Shown piece after piece: positions 9,463-18,403 of a DNA stretch of 64,000 bases; within the stretch, counting starts at the first letter, position 1, and every line of letters starts with the position of its first letter. The stretch spans positions 82,438-146,437 of the forward strand of contig CBCXTV010000002.1 in the NCBI GenBank assembly GCA_965178125.1, in the 5' to 3' direction. Made by a program: the position numbers and the translations under genes. The stretch comes from Bilabrum cf. latius. Taxonomy: Eukaryota > Bigyra: Bicosoecida > Bigyra > Bicosoecida. The notes under the pieces are model-generated. The model searched no databases, was not told the DNA's origin, and saw only the letters and a program-made list of their open reading frames with translations.

Positions 9463-9623
9463 AATTTCGGGTCGAGGAGCTCTCCTGAGGAAGACGAGGC
9501 CGGGAACTTTCGGCGAACACGCACACCCACCACCGCCCGGCACATGCGACGGCAAGCAATGTAAGGAACGACGTTGCGCGATCGAATCTCGACAGGAGGC
9601 TCCGATGCAGGAGCTGCCGAGGA

Positions 9624-10145
9624 CTAGGCACCGCCGGCGCCCGCCGCGCCGCTGGGGAGGACGACGGTCGGCGGCGGCGAGTCCTCGGAACCCATGTCGT
9701 CTGATCCTGAGGAATCCAGCACAGTTGAGGCAGTCTCGGTCATCTCCCAGTCCGTACGCACCTCAACGATGAGACGACGCGGAGGAGCAGCGACTGCTGT
9801 GTCAGGTCCGTGGATGACGCCTCCGTCCACAAGACGGAAAGACCTACCCGCAACGGAGCCGCTTGCGCCAGACATCGCACGCCGAATCACGGGATCAAAG
9901 TCTGCATGGAACCGAGGAGCCTCATCGCGCAACAGGCCTGAGAGCAGCCTGATCACACTTTGGGCGTACTCCAGCTGAGCGCTCAAGCTTTCCGCACGCT
10001 GCTGCATGTTCTCGAAGCGCTGCTGCAGGTTCGACACCGCTGTCGAGTGAGGACTAGGCGGGGCGGGGTTTGGGCGCTGCGGGGTCGCCACCGCGCGACG
10101 CGGCGACCTATCGCGGACAAAGGACGTCACCTCGTTCCGCGTCAT
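9624..10145 (-). CDS. Small coiled-coil protein, about 173 aa
   Basis: No family recognised. I take the ATG at 10145, giving MTRNEVTSFVRDRSPRRAVA, because this beginning is duplicated upstream at 10508-10690; an in-frame ATG eight codons earlier is also open. A basic Pro-rich N-terminus is followed by a heptad-rich stretch (LQQRFENMQQRAESLSAQLE) likely to form a coiled coil, then a region with alternating hydrophobics and an acidic, Ser- and Ala/Gly-rich tail. It could be a partner of the transposase or Rep, but this rests only on proximity. Confidence 0.55.
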   Translation of the reverse strand: MTRNEVTSFVRDRSPRRAVATPQRPNPAPPSPHSTAVSNLQQRFENMQQRAESLSAQLEYAQSVIRLLSGLLRDEAPRFHADFDPVIRRAMSGASGSVAGRSFRLVDGGVIHGPDTAVAAPPRRLIVEVRTDWEMTETASTVLDSSGSDDMGSEDSPPPTVVLPSGAAGAGGA

Positions 10146-11048
10146 GCTGCCGCACCTCTCCTTCCTCACATTGACTCGAGCCGAATCGAAACTTGCAGGG
10201 ACAGACGATCCTTTACCCTAGCGCTCCCCACATCGGGCATGAGTGGAATCCGAACCAGCGCACGGCATCCCACAGGAGTTCGCACCGGGCTTGCCTCATG
10301 AGGAATCTTCCTGCGCGAAGAGGTAAAGCCACGGACAGAAGTCAGAGGTCGCGGGATGACACTCCAGCATACATGAGCTGCCCGCTGAATCCGCCGCCCC
10401 CGAGCCCCAAGCTGACAATCGAGGTAACAAAGTAGGAATGAGCAGGCGGGGGCGATGCCACTACGTCTCGCCGAACAGCCTGCCTCGCATGCGCTGTGCT
10501 GAAGACCTTATGGGAACCAGGAAGTGTGAACGTCTGTCACGTGAGGCGGAAGGGCTCCCACTGCATCACACCCCCTCTCCGGAATGGGATTTGGGCGCTG
10601 TGGGGTCGCCACCGCGCGACGCGGCGACCTATCGCGGACAAAGGACTTCACCTCGGTCCGCGTCATGCTGCCGCACCTCGCCGAATCGAAACTTGCAGGG
10701 ACAGACGATCCTTTACCCAGCGCTCCCCACCCCGGGGATGAGTGGAAGCCGCACCAGCGCACGGCATCCCACGCGAGTTCGGACCGGGCTTGCCTCATGA
10801 GGAATCTTCCTGCGCGAAGAGGTAAAGCCACGAACAGAAGTCAGAGGGTCGCGGGATGACACTCTAGGCACACATGAGCTGCCCGCAGAATCCTCCGCCC
10901 CAAGCTCCGAGCTCACAATCGAGGTAACAAAGTAGGAATCAGCAGGCGGATGCTTTGCCACTCCGTCTCGCCAAACAGCCTGCCGGGGAACCAGGAAGTG
11001 TGGACGTCTGCCACGTGAGGCGGAAGCGCTCCCACCACATCACACCCT
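10069..11048. repeat. Degenerate 521-bp duplication around the coiled-coil gene's 5' end
   Basis: 10069-10574 and 10590-11048 are diverged copies. Both contain the start of the coiled-coil gene (MTRNEVTSFVRDRSPRRA and MTRTEVKSFVRDRSPRRA on the minus strand), the CCGAATCGAAACTTGCAGGG box and the CAGGAAGTGTG..CGTCTG box. The right copy is a truncated 5' pseudogene. The remaining 11049-11247 has no gene. Confidence 0.8.
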
Positions 11049-11247
11049 TCCCAGGCAAGATATCTAGAGAGCTGCCCAATCCTGCACGAGAAACTCGGAT
11101 TTTCACACTCTGCCGACCATATCGTTCCCAATCAAACGACCGTGCTCCTCCGACGTCGCGCTCACCTCGGCGCAAGGATGACTCACTCGCGCTCTTCCTT
11201 CCGGAGCGCCCTCACAGTACGACGGACCCATTCGGGAAGCTCCCGCG

Positions 11248-12255
11248 TCACGCTGGCATCGTGAGGAGGAACCTTTCCGCATTCTGGAGAAGCTCCATGG
11301 CCCGCTTGATGTCATCCAAGGCCTCGTCACGCGAAGAACTCTGACGCACGGCGTTGCTGCAGGAGGCGGCGCCTCCTGCAGGAAGCTCGTCGCGTGCGGG
11401 AGCACGAGCGTCGTTGTCGCCGTCACCGGTATTCGCGCCAGCTTTTGGCACCCAACGCTTCGCTTCACCCGCAGAGGAACGGACATCATGGAGACTCCAG
11501 CCACGCGCAACCAGGCACTTCGCGCACCAGTCCTCAGGGAAGAAATAGCGCAAGTTCTCCTTCTTCCGGCGGATCTGGGGAAATCGGTACGCCGGATACT
11601 CGTTTTTGCAGTTCTTGCACCACACCCACCACGGCGTCGCGTTGTCGAACTTGTCGCAACACACCCGGCAAACTGGTTGGATCCAGTCCTTCCACTTCTT
11701 GAAGTACGCCGACCGGGGCTTGCAGCACTGGCACGCGTTGCAAGTCCATGTCGCCTCCTCCGCCGGCTCCGACGCGACCTGCCGCAGCACGTACGTCTCC
11801 CCCCATGACGACTTCGCAGGGGTCCCCCATAGATCCCAGCTATCAGCGCCAGAGACCGCCCCGGCTGCCACGCCGCCACCCGCCTTCCAAGCTGCTGCGT
11901 CGGTCCATACGTCGTCATTACCTCCGGGCACCACAGCACGTCCACCGCCGCGAGCATCCTCCTCCTCCGTCTTCTTGCCGCCGTCGTCTTCGGCGTCCTC
12001 CTTCGGCGCTGCCTTGCCGCTCTCCTCTCCGAGCATCCCCGTGGACGCCGCCTCCGCGCCGCCGCTCTCGATGTGGGGGCCGCCCGAATCATCGACGCTT
12101 GCCGCCGCGCCGGCGTGCTCCGCCGGGGCGTCGACCTCGCGCGCCAACATGCCGCCCTCGTTTCCCATATCACCGGCGCCTCGACGCCCACGAAGATTGC
12201 GGCCGTCTCCCAAGGAAACAGCAATGCTCTCGGACGGTTTCTCCTCAGACATCAT
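11248..12255 (-). CDS. CxxC zinc-ribbon (Stc1-like) protein, 335 aa, intact form
   Basis: Starts at a double ATG (12255/12252; MMSEEKPSES). Residues 1-165 are Ala/Gly/Asp/Glu-rich and likely disordered. A Trp- and Cys-rich domain covers 170-250 with C172/C175, C196/C199, C213/C216 and C244/C247, enough for two zinc sites. The first half (CNACQCCKPRSAYFKKWKDW) looks like the Stc1 domain. The C-terminus has an amphipathic helix (EALDDIKRAMELLQNAERFL). No nuclease or other enzyme motif is visible, so a protein- or nucleic-acid-binding role is inferred. The gene is about 99% identical over 1.16 kb to the copy ending at the window's left edge, but this one has its own C-terminus. An open frame continues 95 codons upstream of the ATG I chose. 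Confidence 0.7.
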   Translation of the reverse strand: MMSEEKPSESIAVSLGDGRNLRGRRGAGDMGNEGGMLAREVDAPAEHAGAAASVDDSGGPHIESGGAEAASTGMLGEESGKAAPKEDAEDDGGKKTEEEDARGGGRAVVPGGNDDVWTDAAAWKAGGGVAAGAVSGADSWDLWGTPAKSSWGETYVLRQVASEPAEEATWTCNACQCCKPRSAYFKKWKDWIQPVCRVCCDKFDNATPWWVWCKNCKNEYPAYRFPQIRRKKENLRYFFPEDWCAKCLVARGWSLHDVRSSAGEAKRWVPKAGANTGDGDNDARAPARDELPAGGAASCSNAVRQSSSRDEALDDIKRAMELLQNAERFLLTMPA

Positions 12256-12415
12256 CGGCAAAGAGACTCGGAGAATGCCGTTCCCGCAGAGTGCGCTGCT
12301 GACTGCCGAAGCCGAAAGAGGACCCGCGGAGAAGGAATCTCGCACATGCTCCCAGGAAAAGCAACTCCCCGCCCATTCCGAATGCAAGAACGGACTCCCG
12401 CCCTTTCCGAGATCG

Positions 12416-12740
12416 AGAGCGCATCGCGGGCGCATTTCCCGACTCGCGATCGGCCTCGGAAACCGACCACGAATCGGTAGGAGACGTGCGCCCGCGTTTG
12501 AAGAATACGCGGAGAAATACGAAGCCAAGGACACGAGCATCTCCCGGGCACCTTTCCCGACTCGCAGCCGGTCTCAGAGACGACCACGAATCGGCACGAC
12601 AAGTGCGCCCGATTTCGTCCCCCGAAAAAGGACACAACTAGGACCCGCGGAGATCCGCATCTGCTCCACACGCGCGGAACGTGTTTCGGTACGCAAAAAG
12701 CGGTCACATGGGAGGCCCGGAAAGCGTCCGGAAAACGGTT
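12416..12740. repeat. 5' flank of the Stc1-like gene, copied elsewhere in the unit
   Basis: About 260 bp here (from CGCCCGCGTTTGAAGAATA to GGTTCAGAAATA) recur with a few differences at 26050-26312, and a 50-bp part at 3299-3345. The segment itself holds two diverged copies of a block containing TTTCCCGACTCGC and GACCACGAATCGG. It may carry promoter elements, which would explain why it travels with gene fragments. No gene is visible in 12741-13373. Confidence 0.7.
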
Positions 12741-13040
12741 CAGAAATACCTTGCGTCACTCCTCCTGCGCGCCAGAAATCACACGACTTTTCGGTGACCG
12801 AAACAGGGCCCAAAAAATCAAAGATTTGCCCCTTCATGCCCGAAGACACAGCGTCACCGCCAAGCTGCCATCGCGGAGAAAATAAACCAGGTGGTGATGG
12901 AAAGTTACGTTACGGTGGAGCTCAGTGTCATTTGTGTGTTCAACAGTGTGCATGATGCCGTTTCGTCTGGATGTCCGAGTCCGGATTTCACCTGGGGTAT
13001 GGCCTATTGTGTGGTCACGTTCGCGTAGCTTTCACGTGTC

Positions 13041-13170
13041 AACAACGCGGAGGCTGCGAAAAGAACCATGCTCACGAACCATGCTCCACCGTAGCTTGAT
13101 CACAACGCGGAGGCTGCGAAAAGAACCATGCTCCACCATAGCTTTCCAACAACGCGGAGGCTGCGAACGA
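13041..13170. repeat. Three imperfect tandem repeats (47-60 bp)
   Basis: ACAACGCGGAGGCTGCGAA occurs at about 13041, 13101 and 13149, each followed by a form of AAGAACCATGCTCCACC. Short minisatellite with no coding sense. Confidence 0.8.
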
Positions 13171-13373
13171 ACCGTGCACCACTGACCACCGTACAGCCCA
13201 AAAAGTACAAGTTTCTTGAACCCCAGAAGCAACAAACGCGGGATACTGTCGAGCGCCCGTTCGCTCAGGTCACACGCGACAGCAGGCCGAACGCTCAGGT
13301 CGCACGCTCAGGCCACACGCGGAAGCAGCGCCACGCAAGAGGCCAGGTTAAGAGGGAAAACCGTCACGCAAGC

Positions 13374-14066
13374 TCAACGCGGAGACCACGAGTCGTCATC
13401 GCTCCAAGCCTCGCGTCCAGACAGACGAACAAGCCCGCGCCATGCCTCATCGTAAAGGTCCCTCTCGAAAACCCTGTGCTGCTTCATCGTTCCCAATGTC
13501 AGAATTTTCTCCGCAGTACAACGCTGACCCTTCCGCTCCCCGGTCTCTACAATGAGATCCAACTGCATGCGAAGAGTTCCCGAGATCTTCTTCTTGTTCG
13601 CCGCGTTCATAATCGACGTCTTCGGCGCCGCGTCGCGCGCCTTCTCGCGACAAGCACGACACGAAATCGCACCCCTGCCGCACGGAGAATCATCGGCATA
13701 AAGCGTGCGCTGCACGCGACGTACGAGACGATCACGCATACGATGATTCAGGTCCGCCATGACACGATTGCAGCCGCAGGAAGAGCATACAAACTCCGCG
13801 AGGTCGAAAGCCTTAGAGTCCGACCAAACGACGCACTGTGTGTCCTGGGGTGCCTCACTGCCGAGCGCTGTTATGAGCACCGCCGGATGGGCCGGCGACT
13901 TAGGAAGAAGTCGCGAACCGGGAGGAAACACGCGAGGCCGCTTGAAACCGACATCTCCGGCAAGAGGCGCAAGCATCATCTCCACCTCGCCCTCCGGGGC
14001 GTGCTCGGAGGTCGACGCGGCAACCACGGGCACATACGGTGCATCGGCGATACCGACGTAGGCCAT
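13374..14066 (-). CDS. Two-CxxC zinc-ribbon protein, 230 aa
   Basis: I choose the ATG at 14066 (MAYVGIADAPYVPVVAASTS), since upstream codons in this frame are Arg-rich and look non-coding. C94/C97 (CSSC) and C136/C139 (CRAC) are separated by a basic helical stretch with a His; a basic Lys/Arg-rich region and an acidic end follow. The two-CxxC layout resembles the other zinc proteins of the unit, but the sequence between the pairs is quite different, so common descent is only suggested. It lies immediately downstream of the Rep gene on the same strand, with a CA/GT hairpin in between. Function unknown; DNA binding is plausible. Confidence 0.6.
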   Translation of the reverse strand: MAYVGIADAPYVPVVAASTSEHAPEGEVEMMLAPLAGDVGFKRPRVFPPGSRLLPKSPAHPAVLITALGSEAPQDTQCVVWSDSKAFDLAEFVCSSCGCNRVMADLNHRMRDRLVRRVQRTLYADDSPCGRGAISCRACREKARDAAPKTSIMNAANKKKISGTLRMQLDLIVETGERKGQRCTAEKILTLGTMKQHRVFERDLYDEAWRGLVRLSGREAWSDDDSWSPR

Positions 14067-14214
14067 CAAGCAACGCACCCACCTTCGGCCCGCGAGCGTA
14101 CACGGCGCGCCTACCGGAAGCAGAGGCTTCTGAGACCAAGAAATGTCTCGTCGGCGCGCGACGCGGCGACGTAAAAGCAAACGACCCGCCGGGTCCCAAC
14201 CGCGGCACTGCGGA

Positions 14215-14266
14215 GACACACACACACTTGCAACCCATCAGGCTGGGTGCCACGTGTGTGTGTGTC
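14215..14266. terminator. CA/GT hairpin between the Rep and 230-aa genes
   Basis: Thirteen-bp perfect arms, GACACACACACAC (14215-14227) and GTGTGTGTGTGTC (14254-14266), enclose an inner stem ACCCA/TGGGT (14233-14248). It sits in the only gap between two same-strand genes, 205 bp past the Rep stop. It could aid 3'-end formation or be a simple-repeat cruciform; the terminator label is a positional guess. Confidence 0.4.
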
Positions 14267-14470
14267 AGGCAAGCTCCCAATACTAGGCAAGCACTCCCCC
14301 GGACGAACGCGACGGACCACATGAAACTTGCGGAATGCCCCCATGTAGAAACCACATCCTTTTTGCACACGAAACGCATTGAGGACATTAGACCTTCAGG
14401 AGCACCGAAGCGGCTGCCGCTGCGGCTCCGGCGCTCGTGTGAACCGGACTGAAAACCTCAGCGGCCGGCG

Positions 14471-16756
14471 TCAGCTCTTCTGCACATCCGTGAGAGACAA
14501 CAAGTCCTCGTCGAAGTAGAGCCGATCTTTCACCTCCACTTTCGTGCAGTTGTTGTCAAGCCAATCGCGGTCCACCGACTCCGTCACGTCAGAGCCCCAC
14601 GAATTCGTGCAGATGATCAGGGCGATACCGTGGAGCCACACAGAGTATGCGAGGCTGTTCGTCTTGCTCTGGCCGAGCAGGGAGGGGTCAAGGCCAGCCT
14701 GAAAGACCTGTTTGTTGTTGACGACCCACAGGGCATTTGCCTCGTCGAACACAATGGCCACATGCCGACTTCGATCGAAGCCACGGAGCGGAGGTTCCAC
14801 ACTGCCCTGACAGTTCACAACAAGAGTCCTTTCGCTCCCGAAGAGATTCCGCGCGTACACTGTCTTCCCGAACCGGGAGTCCCCCACCAAGACAAGGAAC
14901 TTGAAGCGCATGTGCGCGAACCACTCCTGACGATAGCTCTCGCGCCACTTCTCGACTTCGGGCACCACCTTAAAGGGGCGGAGCTTCGTCACTACGTGCA
15001 CCGCGGCCTGCGCGCACACCTCTCTCCTCTCCGCGGCATTCTGTATGTGGAAGTCGATGGCGCGCACTAAGTTCTCGGCGTCCCGACACCGATACGCCAC
15101 GAGTTCCCTTCTCGCGACGTCCGGATCCATTTTGAAGCGTGCGAACAACGCGTGCACGAACTTACCATTGACGACGAAATCGCGTCCGGCTCGGTAGTTC
15201 GTGGCGCAAAGCAGCGCACCGACTTTGGGAGCTTGACAATAATAGTGTAACTCCGACGCGCCACGTTCCTGCGCCTTCGCTGACCGCCCGGAGCCGTAGA
15301 CGACATTCGGCCTGCTGCCGGCCCACATGAAATCCTCCGCCACGCGACAACGATGCGACTTCTCGGAATCCGTCATGCATACGTGGAAGTGCACCAAGTT
15401 TGCGGCGTGCTTGCGGTGCAGGGAGAGCTCCATTTTCATGGACAGCTGAGGCCACATCATCCGCCGCGCGATGTCCTGCGCCCATGCCTTGAAGGTGGCC
15501 CAAAGCTCCACATAGAACGGAGACGCGAGAACCAATCGCCTCAGGACGCCCCTTGCCACGGATGCCGACATGATGTCGCGCACAGGCTCCTTTTCGACAC
15601 CCCAGCGACCGTGAAAGGTAAGCATCACGGCCCTTCCCCGCCTCGTGTTCTTGTCGGACGCAGGCACAATCTCGCCCACGGGCACTGAATGCGATCCCGG
15701 ATTCCTCACAACTTCGTCCCGCTGCCGCGCAAGCTCCGGGAAGAGCTCCTCGAAACGAAGCTGGCAAGGAGTGTCCTCCGCCCCCGCAGCCCAGTCTTTC
15801 AAGATGCACATGCGGTCACCGGGTACATTGCGAAGCGCCTCCCTGATGAGGCACCGCTTCCGCTGGTGTGACACCGACGCCGGAAACGCCAACTTGAAAT
15901 CGTCAGGGAAAACCCGCAGGAGACGATAGATGACACTATCAATAGGACGAGTCGAAGGCCTTCCAGTCGAGCGCTGCGGCCCAGACGCTCCGGCCGCGGC
16001 ACGAGCCGCGGGCGGAGGTCCGAGATGAGCCGCAAGACTCGGTGCTGCATCGCCCTCAGCAGGGTCGCACTTCTGCCGAAGACGCCGCCTCTTCACGGGG
16101 GGCACGAAATCGGGAAGCATGAGCATCTGCGGTCGCCCCCTCGCATCGGGCGCAGAATCCTCGATGGGCAGAACCCCACGGTAACCTTGACTACTCCGCA
16201 GAAGCTGCACCGGCAAAAGTACTTCCTCTGACGGGGGTTCCAAATTGATGACACCCGCGGCGAGCGCTTCGGAGGCAGCAACGCGGCCAGGAATGTCGCC
16301 CTCAACGCTGAGGCCCTCATAAAGGACTCGTTCACCCACTACGCCGATCTGCCACTGACCGCTCGACTTGCCGTGGGACAACAAGCAGGCTCCCGGATCG
16401 CCCTCGCATTCTGCCTCGCATGCGACCTCGCATGAGGCCTCAATCATGTCGAGACTGGCGTCGAAGTCGTTCTCCGCATCGTCAAAGCCAAAACTCGGGA
16501 CAGCGGCCGCGCGCGCTGCAGCCACCGAATTGGAGACACCGAGGCCACACGAGCACGTTGGGGACGCCTCGGACACCCCTAACAAAGCAGAGGTCGCCGT
16601 CGTGGACGCTTCTGACTCCTGGCTTGTGGGGAGGCCATCGCACGGCACGCAGCTCGCGGAAACCCACGCGGGATCCCAGGAGCAGGATGCGACTCGGGAC
16701 TTCAGCGACTCGGCAACAGACAAACTCATCGTTTCGCCCTTGAACGGAGCCGACAT
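14471..16756 (-). CDS. rep: Rep-like protein: HUH endonuclease plus SF3 helicase, 761 aa
   Basis: Predicted to nick an origin, stay linked to the 5' end and unwind DNA for rolling-circle-type replication. Residues 1-270 are low-complexity and acidic/Ala-rich. The HUH part shows motif I (VMLTFHGRW, 378-386), motif II (VHFHVCM, H456 and H458) and a motif III candidate (YYCQAPKVG, Y505/Y506, K511) that carries two extra residues compared with the YCxKxG form of circular ssDNA virus Reps. The helicase part has Walker A GDSRFGKT (625-632), Walker B VAIVFDEAN (D671, E672) and motif C IICTN (N718). At 761 aa it is over twice the size of typical viral Reps because of the N-terminal extension. All key residues are present and no frame break is seen. 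An iteron-like cluster lies about 510 bp upstream. It could be a domesticated viral gene or the replicase of the repeat unit itself. Confidence 0.85.
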   Translation of the reverse strand: MSAPFKGETMSLSVAESLKSRVASCSWDPAWVSASCVPCDGLPTSQESEASTTATSALLGVSEASPTCSCGLGVSNSVAAARAAAVPSFGFDDAENDFDASLDMIEASCEVACEAECEGDPGACLLSHGKSSGQWQIGVVGERVLYEGLSVEGDIPGRVAASEALAAGVINLEPPSEEVLLPVQLLRSSQGYRGVLPIEDSAPDARGRPQMLMLPDFVPPVKRRRLRQKCDPAEGDAAPSLAAHLGPPPAARAAAGASGPQRSTGRPSTRPIDSVIYRLLRVFPDDFKLAFPASVSHQRKRCLIREALRNVPGDRMCILKDWAAGAEDTPCQLRFEELFPELARQRDEVVRNPGSHSVPVGEIVPASDKNTRRGRAVMLTFHGRWGVEKEPVRDIMSASVARGVLRRLVLASPFYVELWATFKAWAQDIARRMMWPQLSMKMELSLHRKHAANLVHFHVCMTDSEKSHRCRVAEDFMWAGSRPNVVYGSGRSAKAQERGASELHYYCQAPKVGALLCATNYRAGRDFVVNGKFVHALFARFKMDPDVARRELVAYRCRDAENLVRAIDFHIQNAAERREVCAQAAVHVVTKLRPFKVVPEVEKWRESYRQEWFAHMRFKFLVLVGDSRFGKTVYARNLFGSERTLVVNCQGSVEPPLRGFDRSRHVAIVFDEANALWVVNNKQVFQAGLDPSLLGQSKTNSLAYSVWLHGIALIICTNSWGSDVTESVDRDWLDNNCTKVEVKDRLYFDEDLLSLTDVQKS

Positions 16757-17265
16757 TATTTGCGCAAATAATCCTTCGACGAATCGCGGAATGCCTCAAG
16801 ATAGAACACTTGCCTCCGACACGCAATGCCCAGAATCCTTGCTGTTCGTAACACCGAAACTGCTGACACGGGACACACATGAGCACCGAGGCAGCTGAGT
16901 CTGCAGCTCGTGCCGCCCTGGGCGAGGTAGTACCGCTTCCGAGGGAAGGATTCTCGAAGCCAACGAAGGAAAGCATGGCGTTGCAATTAGCACGATCACA
17001 AACGCACTTCGGAGCCTGCCAGAGAGGATGACCGACCGACCGCCTTCTCCAACATAGAAACCGGCGAATACCACATGAGACACGACGTTCGAGGGCATCC
17101 GAACCTGCGACATACGCCAAAAAGGCCTCGCCGACAACCTGAAATGCACGCGAAATCGACAACAGAACGCCCAAAATCAGCCATCGGAACCCCCCCTCGA
17201 GGCAGCGCCTTCGGAGACATTTTCGGCCAGCGAAAAAAATGCGAAACACGACTGGAGGAGGCGAT

Positions 17266-17510
17266 GTAGTGCTCGGTAGTGCTCGTTTCGCGCGGTTTTT
17301 ACATAAAAAAATGCCGTTTTTCTGGAAAAAAAACCTCAAAAACCCCCAGTTTTTGACACGTAGTGCTCCGATTTTCCTGTAAAATGCAGGATTTTTTCAC
17401 GGTAGTGCTCCCCTTTTTTCCGCTTTCCCCGACGCCAGGGACCGATGTAGTGCGATTTTCGGGGGAAGGATTCTTAGTACCTTAGAGGGTACCACCCAGG
17501 ATCGCACTAC
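17266..17510. other. Candidate replication origin: GTAGTGC iterons and hairpin
   Basis: GTAGTGCTC occurs at 17266, 17276, 17360 and 17402; GTAGTGCGAT at 17447; and its inverse ATCGCACTAC at 17501-17510. The last two form the ends of a 64-bp hairpin-capable segment with TTAGTACCTTA in its middle, whose first five bases after the T match the TAGTATTAC nick site of circovirus-type origins. Runs of A/T (for example 17302-17340) lie between the iterons. The cluster is 510-755 bp 5' of the Rep start. Iteron plus stem-loop is the usual layout of Rep origins; function here is inferred. Confidence 0.5.
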
Positions 17511-17573
17511 GTGGGTTTGGGGGGTCTCCTTTCCTCTTATTTTCGCGTGCACTTTTCTGCGACTGCCCCCCGG
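17447..17573. repeat. Dispersed 127-bp repeat with inverted ends, copy near Rep
   Basis: Same orientation and about 90% similar to 6044-6172. The shared part runs from GTAGTGCGATTTTCGGG to CTGCGACTGCCCCCC. The copy here continues the iteron cluster; the other lies 3' of the 354-aa gene. Confidence 0.85.
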
Positions 17574-17932
17574 ACCTTCCGAGCATATCTCCTCGCTCTG
17601 ATTCTACGGGGGGGCGGGGGTAATCAAGGATTAATGCCAAATTTGTCTTCCTTTCGTGCCCCTCCCGTTTTTCAAAGTTGTGCATGTCGAGTCTGCCCCT
17701 CCCGTGCTCTTGACGACGGTGCTCGCGGACTGAGTGATTTCTGCCAGCACGTCCCGTGTATGCTGTCCGAGTGCGCGACTCCGCTGGGCAGCCGCATCCG
17801 CTGCTTTGTGCTGCTCGGGCTATCTGTGTCCGTCAAGACTGCGCTGTACTTGACGCTCTGCCCTCTTGCGATGGCTTCTGTGACGCGGGGTCTATCTGTA
17901 ATCCTCGGTTCTCTGAACACGGGAAGCGCTTC

Positions 17933-18403
17933 TCACAAGGTCGACTTCGCCTGGCTCGTTGAGGAGTTGGCGGAGCTGCGTGCTGCGATCTCTTCTTTTT
18001 GCACCAACTGCAAGATCTTCCTGTCTAGCACGATTTGGGCGAGCTCGTCGTCTGTGAGTTTTTTGGCGTTCTTCATGGTGCGCCTTTTCTGCCGGATGGT
18101 TTTGCGGATGGCCTTCGTTTTAGCCCGCTGCTCGAGCTTGAGAGCCTTGCGCTCCTCGGTAAGGCGTGTGATCGCTGCCGTCCACTTGTCGACGAACAAG
18201 GGTGTGTCGCCAGGTTCGTCCGTCTTGGCGGTCTTCTCTAGCGCTTCCATGTGTCCGTCTTTCGGGCAGGGCTCCTCGAAGAACTGCTGCGCATGATCTG
18301 GTTTCTGTGATCCTGCCTCCGTCGCTTCGGGTGGCGCCGCTGCATCCGCATCTCTAGGGGAGTCGAGCCGCATTGCGTCCTCCGGTTCTGCGTCGCTCGC
18401 CAT
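17933..18403 (-). CDS. Small acidic/basic helical protein, 156 aa
   Basis: No family recognised. Starts at the ATG at 18403 (MASDAEPEDAMRLDSPRDAD). The first 75 residues are acidic and Ala/Pro-rich; the rest is strongly basic and helical (LTEERKALKLEQRAKTKAIR, then KKLTDDELAQIVLDRKILQL), with heptad-like spacing suggesting a coiled coil or DNA-binding helix. The frame is open a further 119 codons upstream but that part is low quality. The last 25 or so codons and the flank are duplicated in diverged form at 4928-5075, showing that this gene too has donated fragments. Confidence 0.5.
   Translation of the reverse strand: MASDAEPEDAMRLDSPRDADAAAPPEATEAGSQKPDHAQQFFEEPCPKDGHMEALEKTAKTDEPGDTPLFVDKWTAAITRLTEERKALKLEQRAKTKAIRKTIRQKRRTMKNAKKLTDDELAQIVLDRKILQLVQKEEIAARSSANSSTSQAKSTL

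Noticed and set aside
13128-14174. 348-codon plus-strand frame
   Set aside because: Antisense to the 230-aa zinc-ribbon gene and running through a minisatellite; basic, with no motif.
15162-15809. 215-codon alternative frame inside Rep
   Set aside because: Shadow of the Rep frame, which carries all catalytic motifs.
16482-17339. 285-codon minus-strand frame overlapping the Rep start
   Set aside because: Overlaps the Rep N-terminus in another frame and crosses the iteron side; Cys/Arg/Phe-rich composition without domain. Could include part of a Rep 5' leader, but I see no coding evidence.
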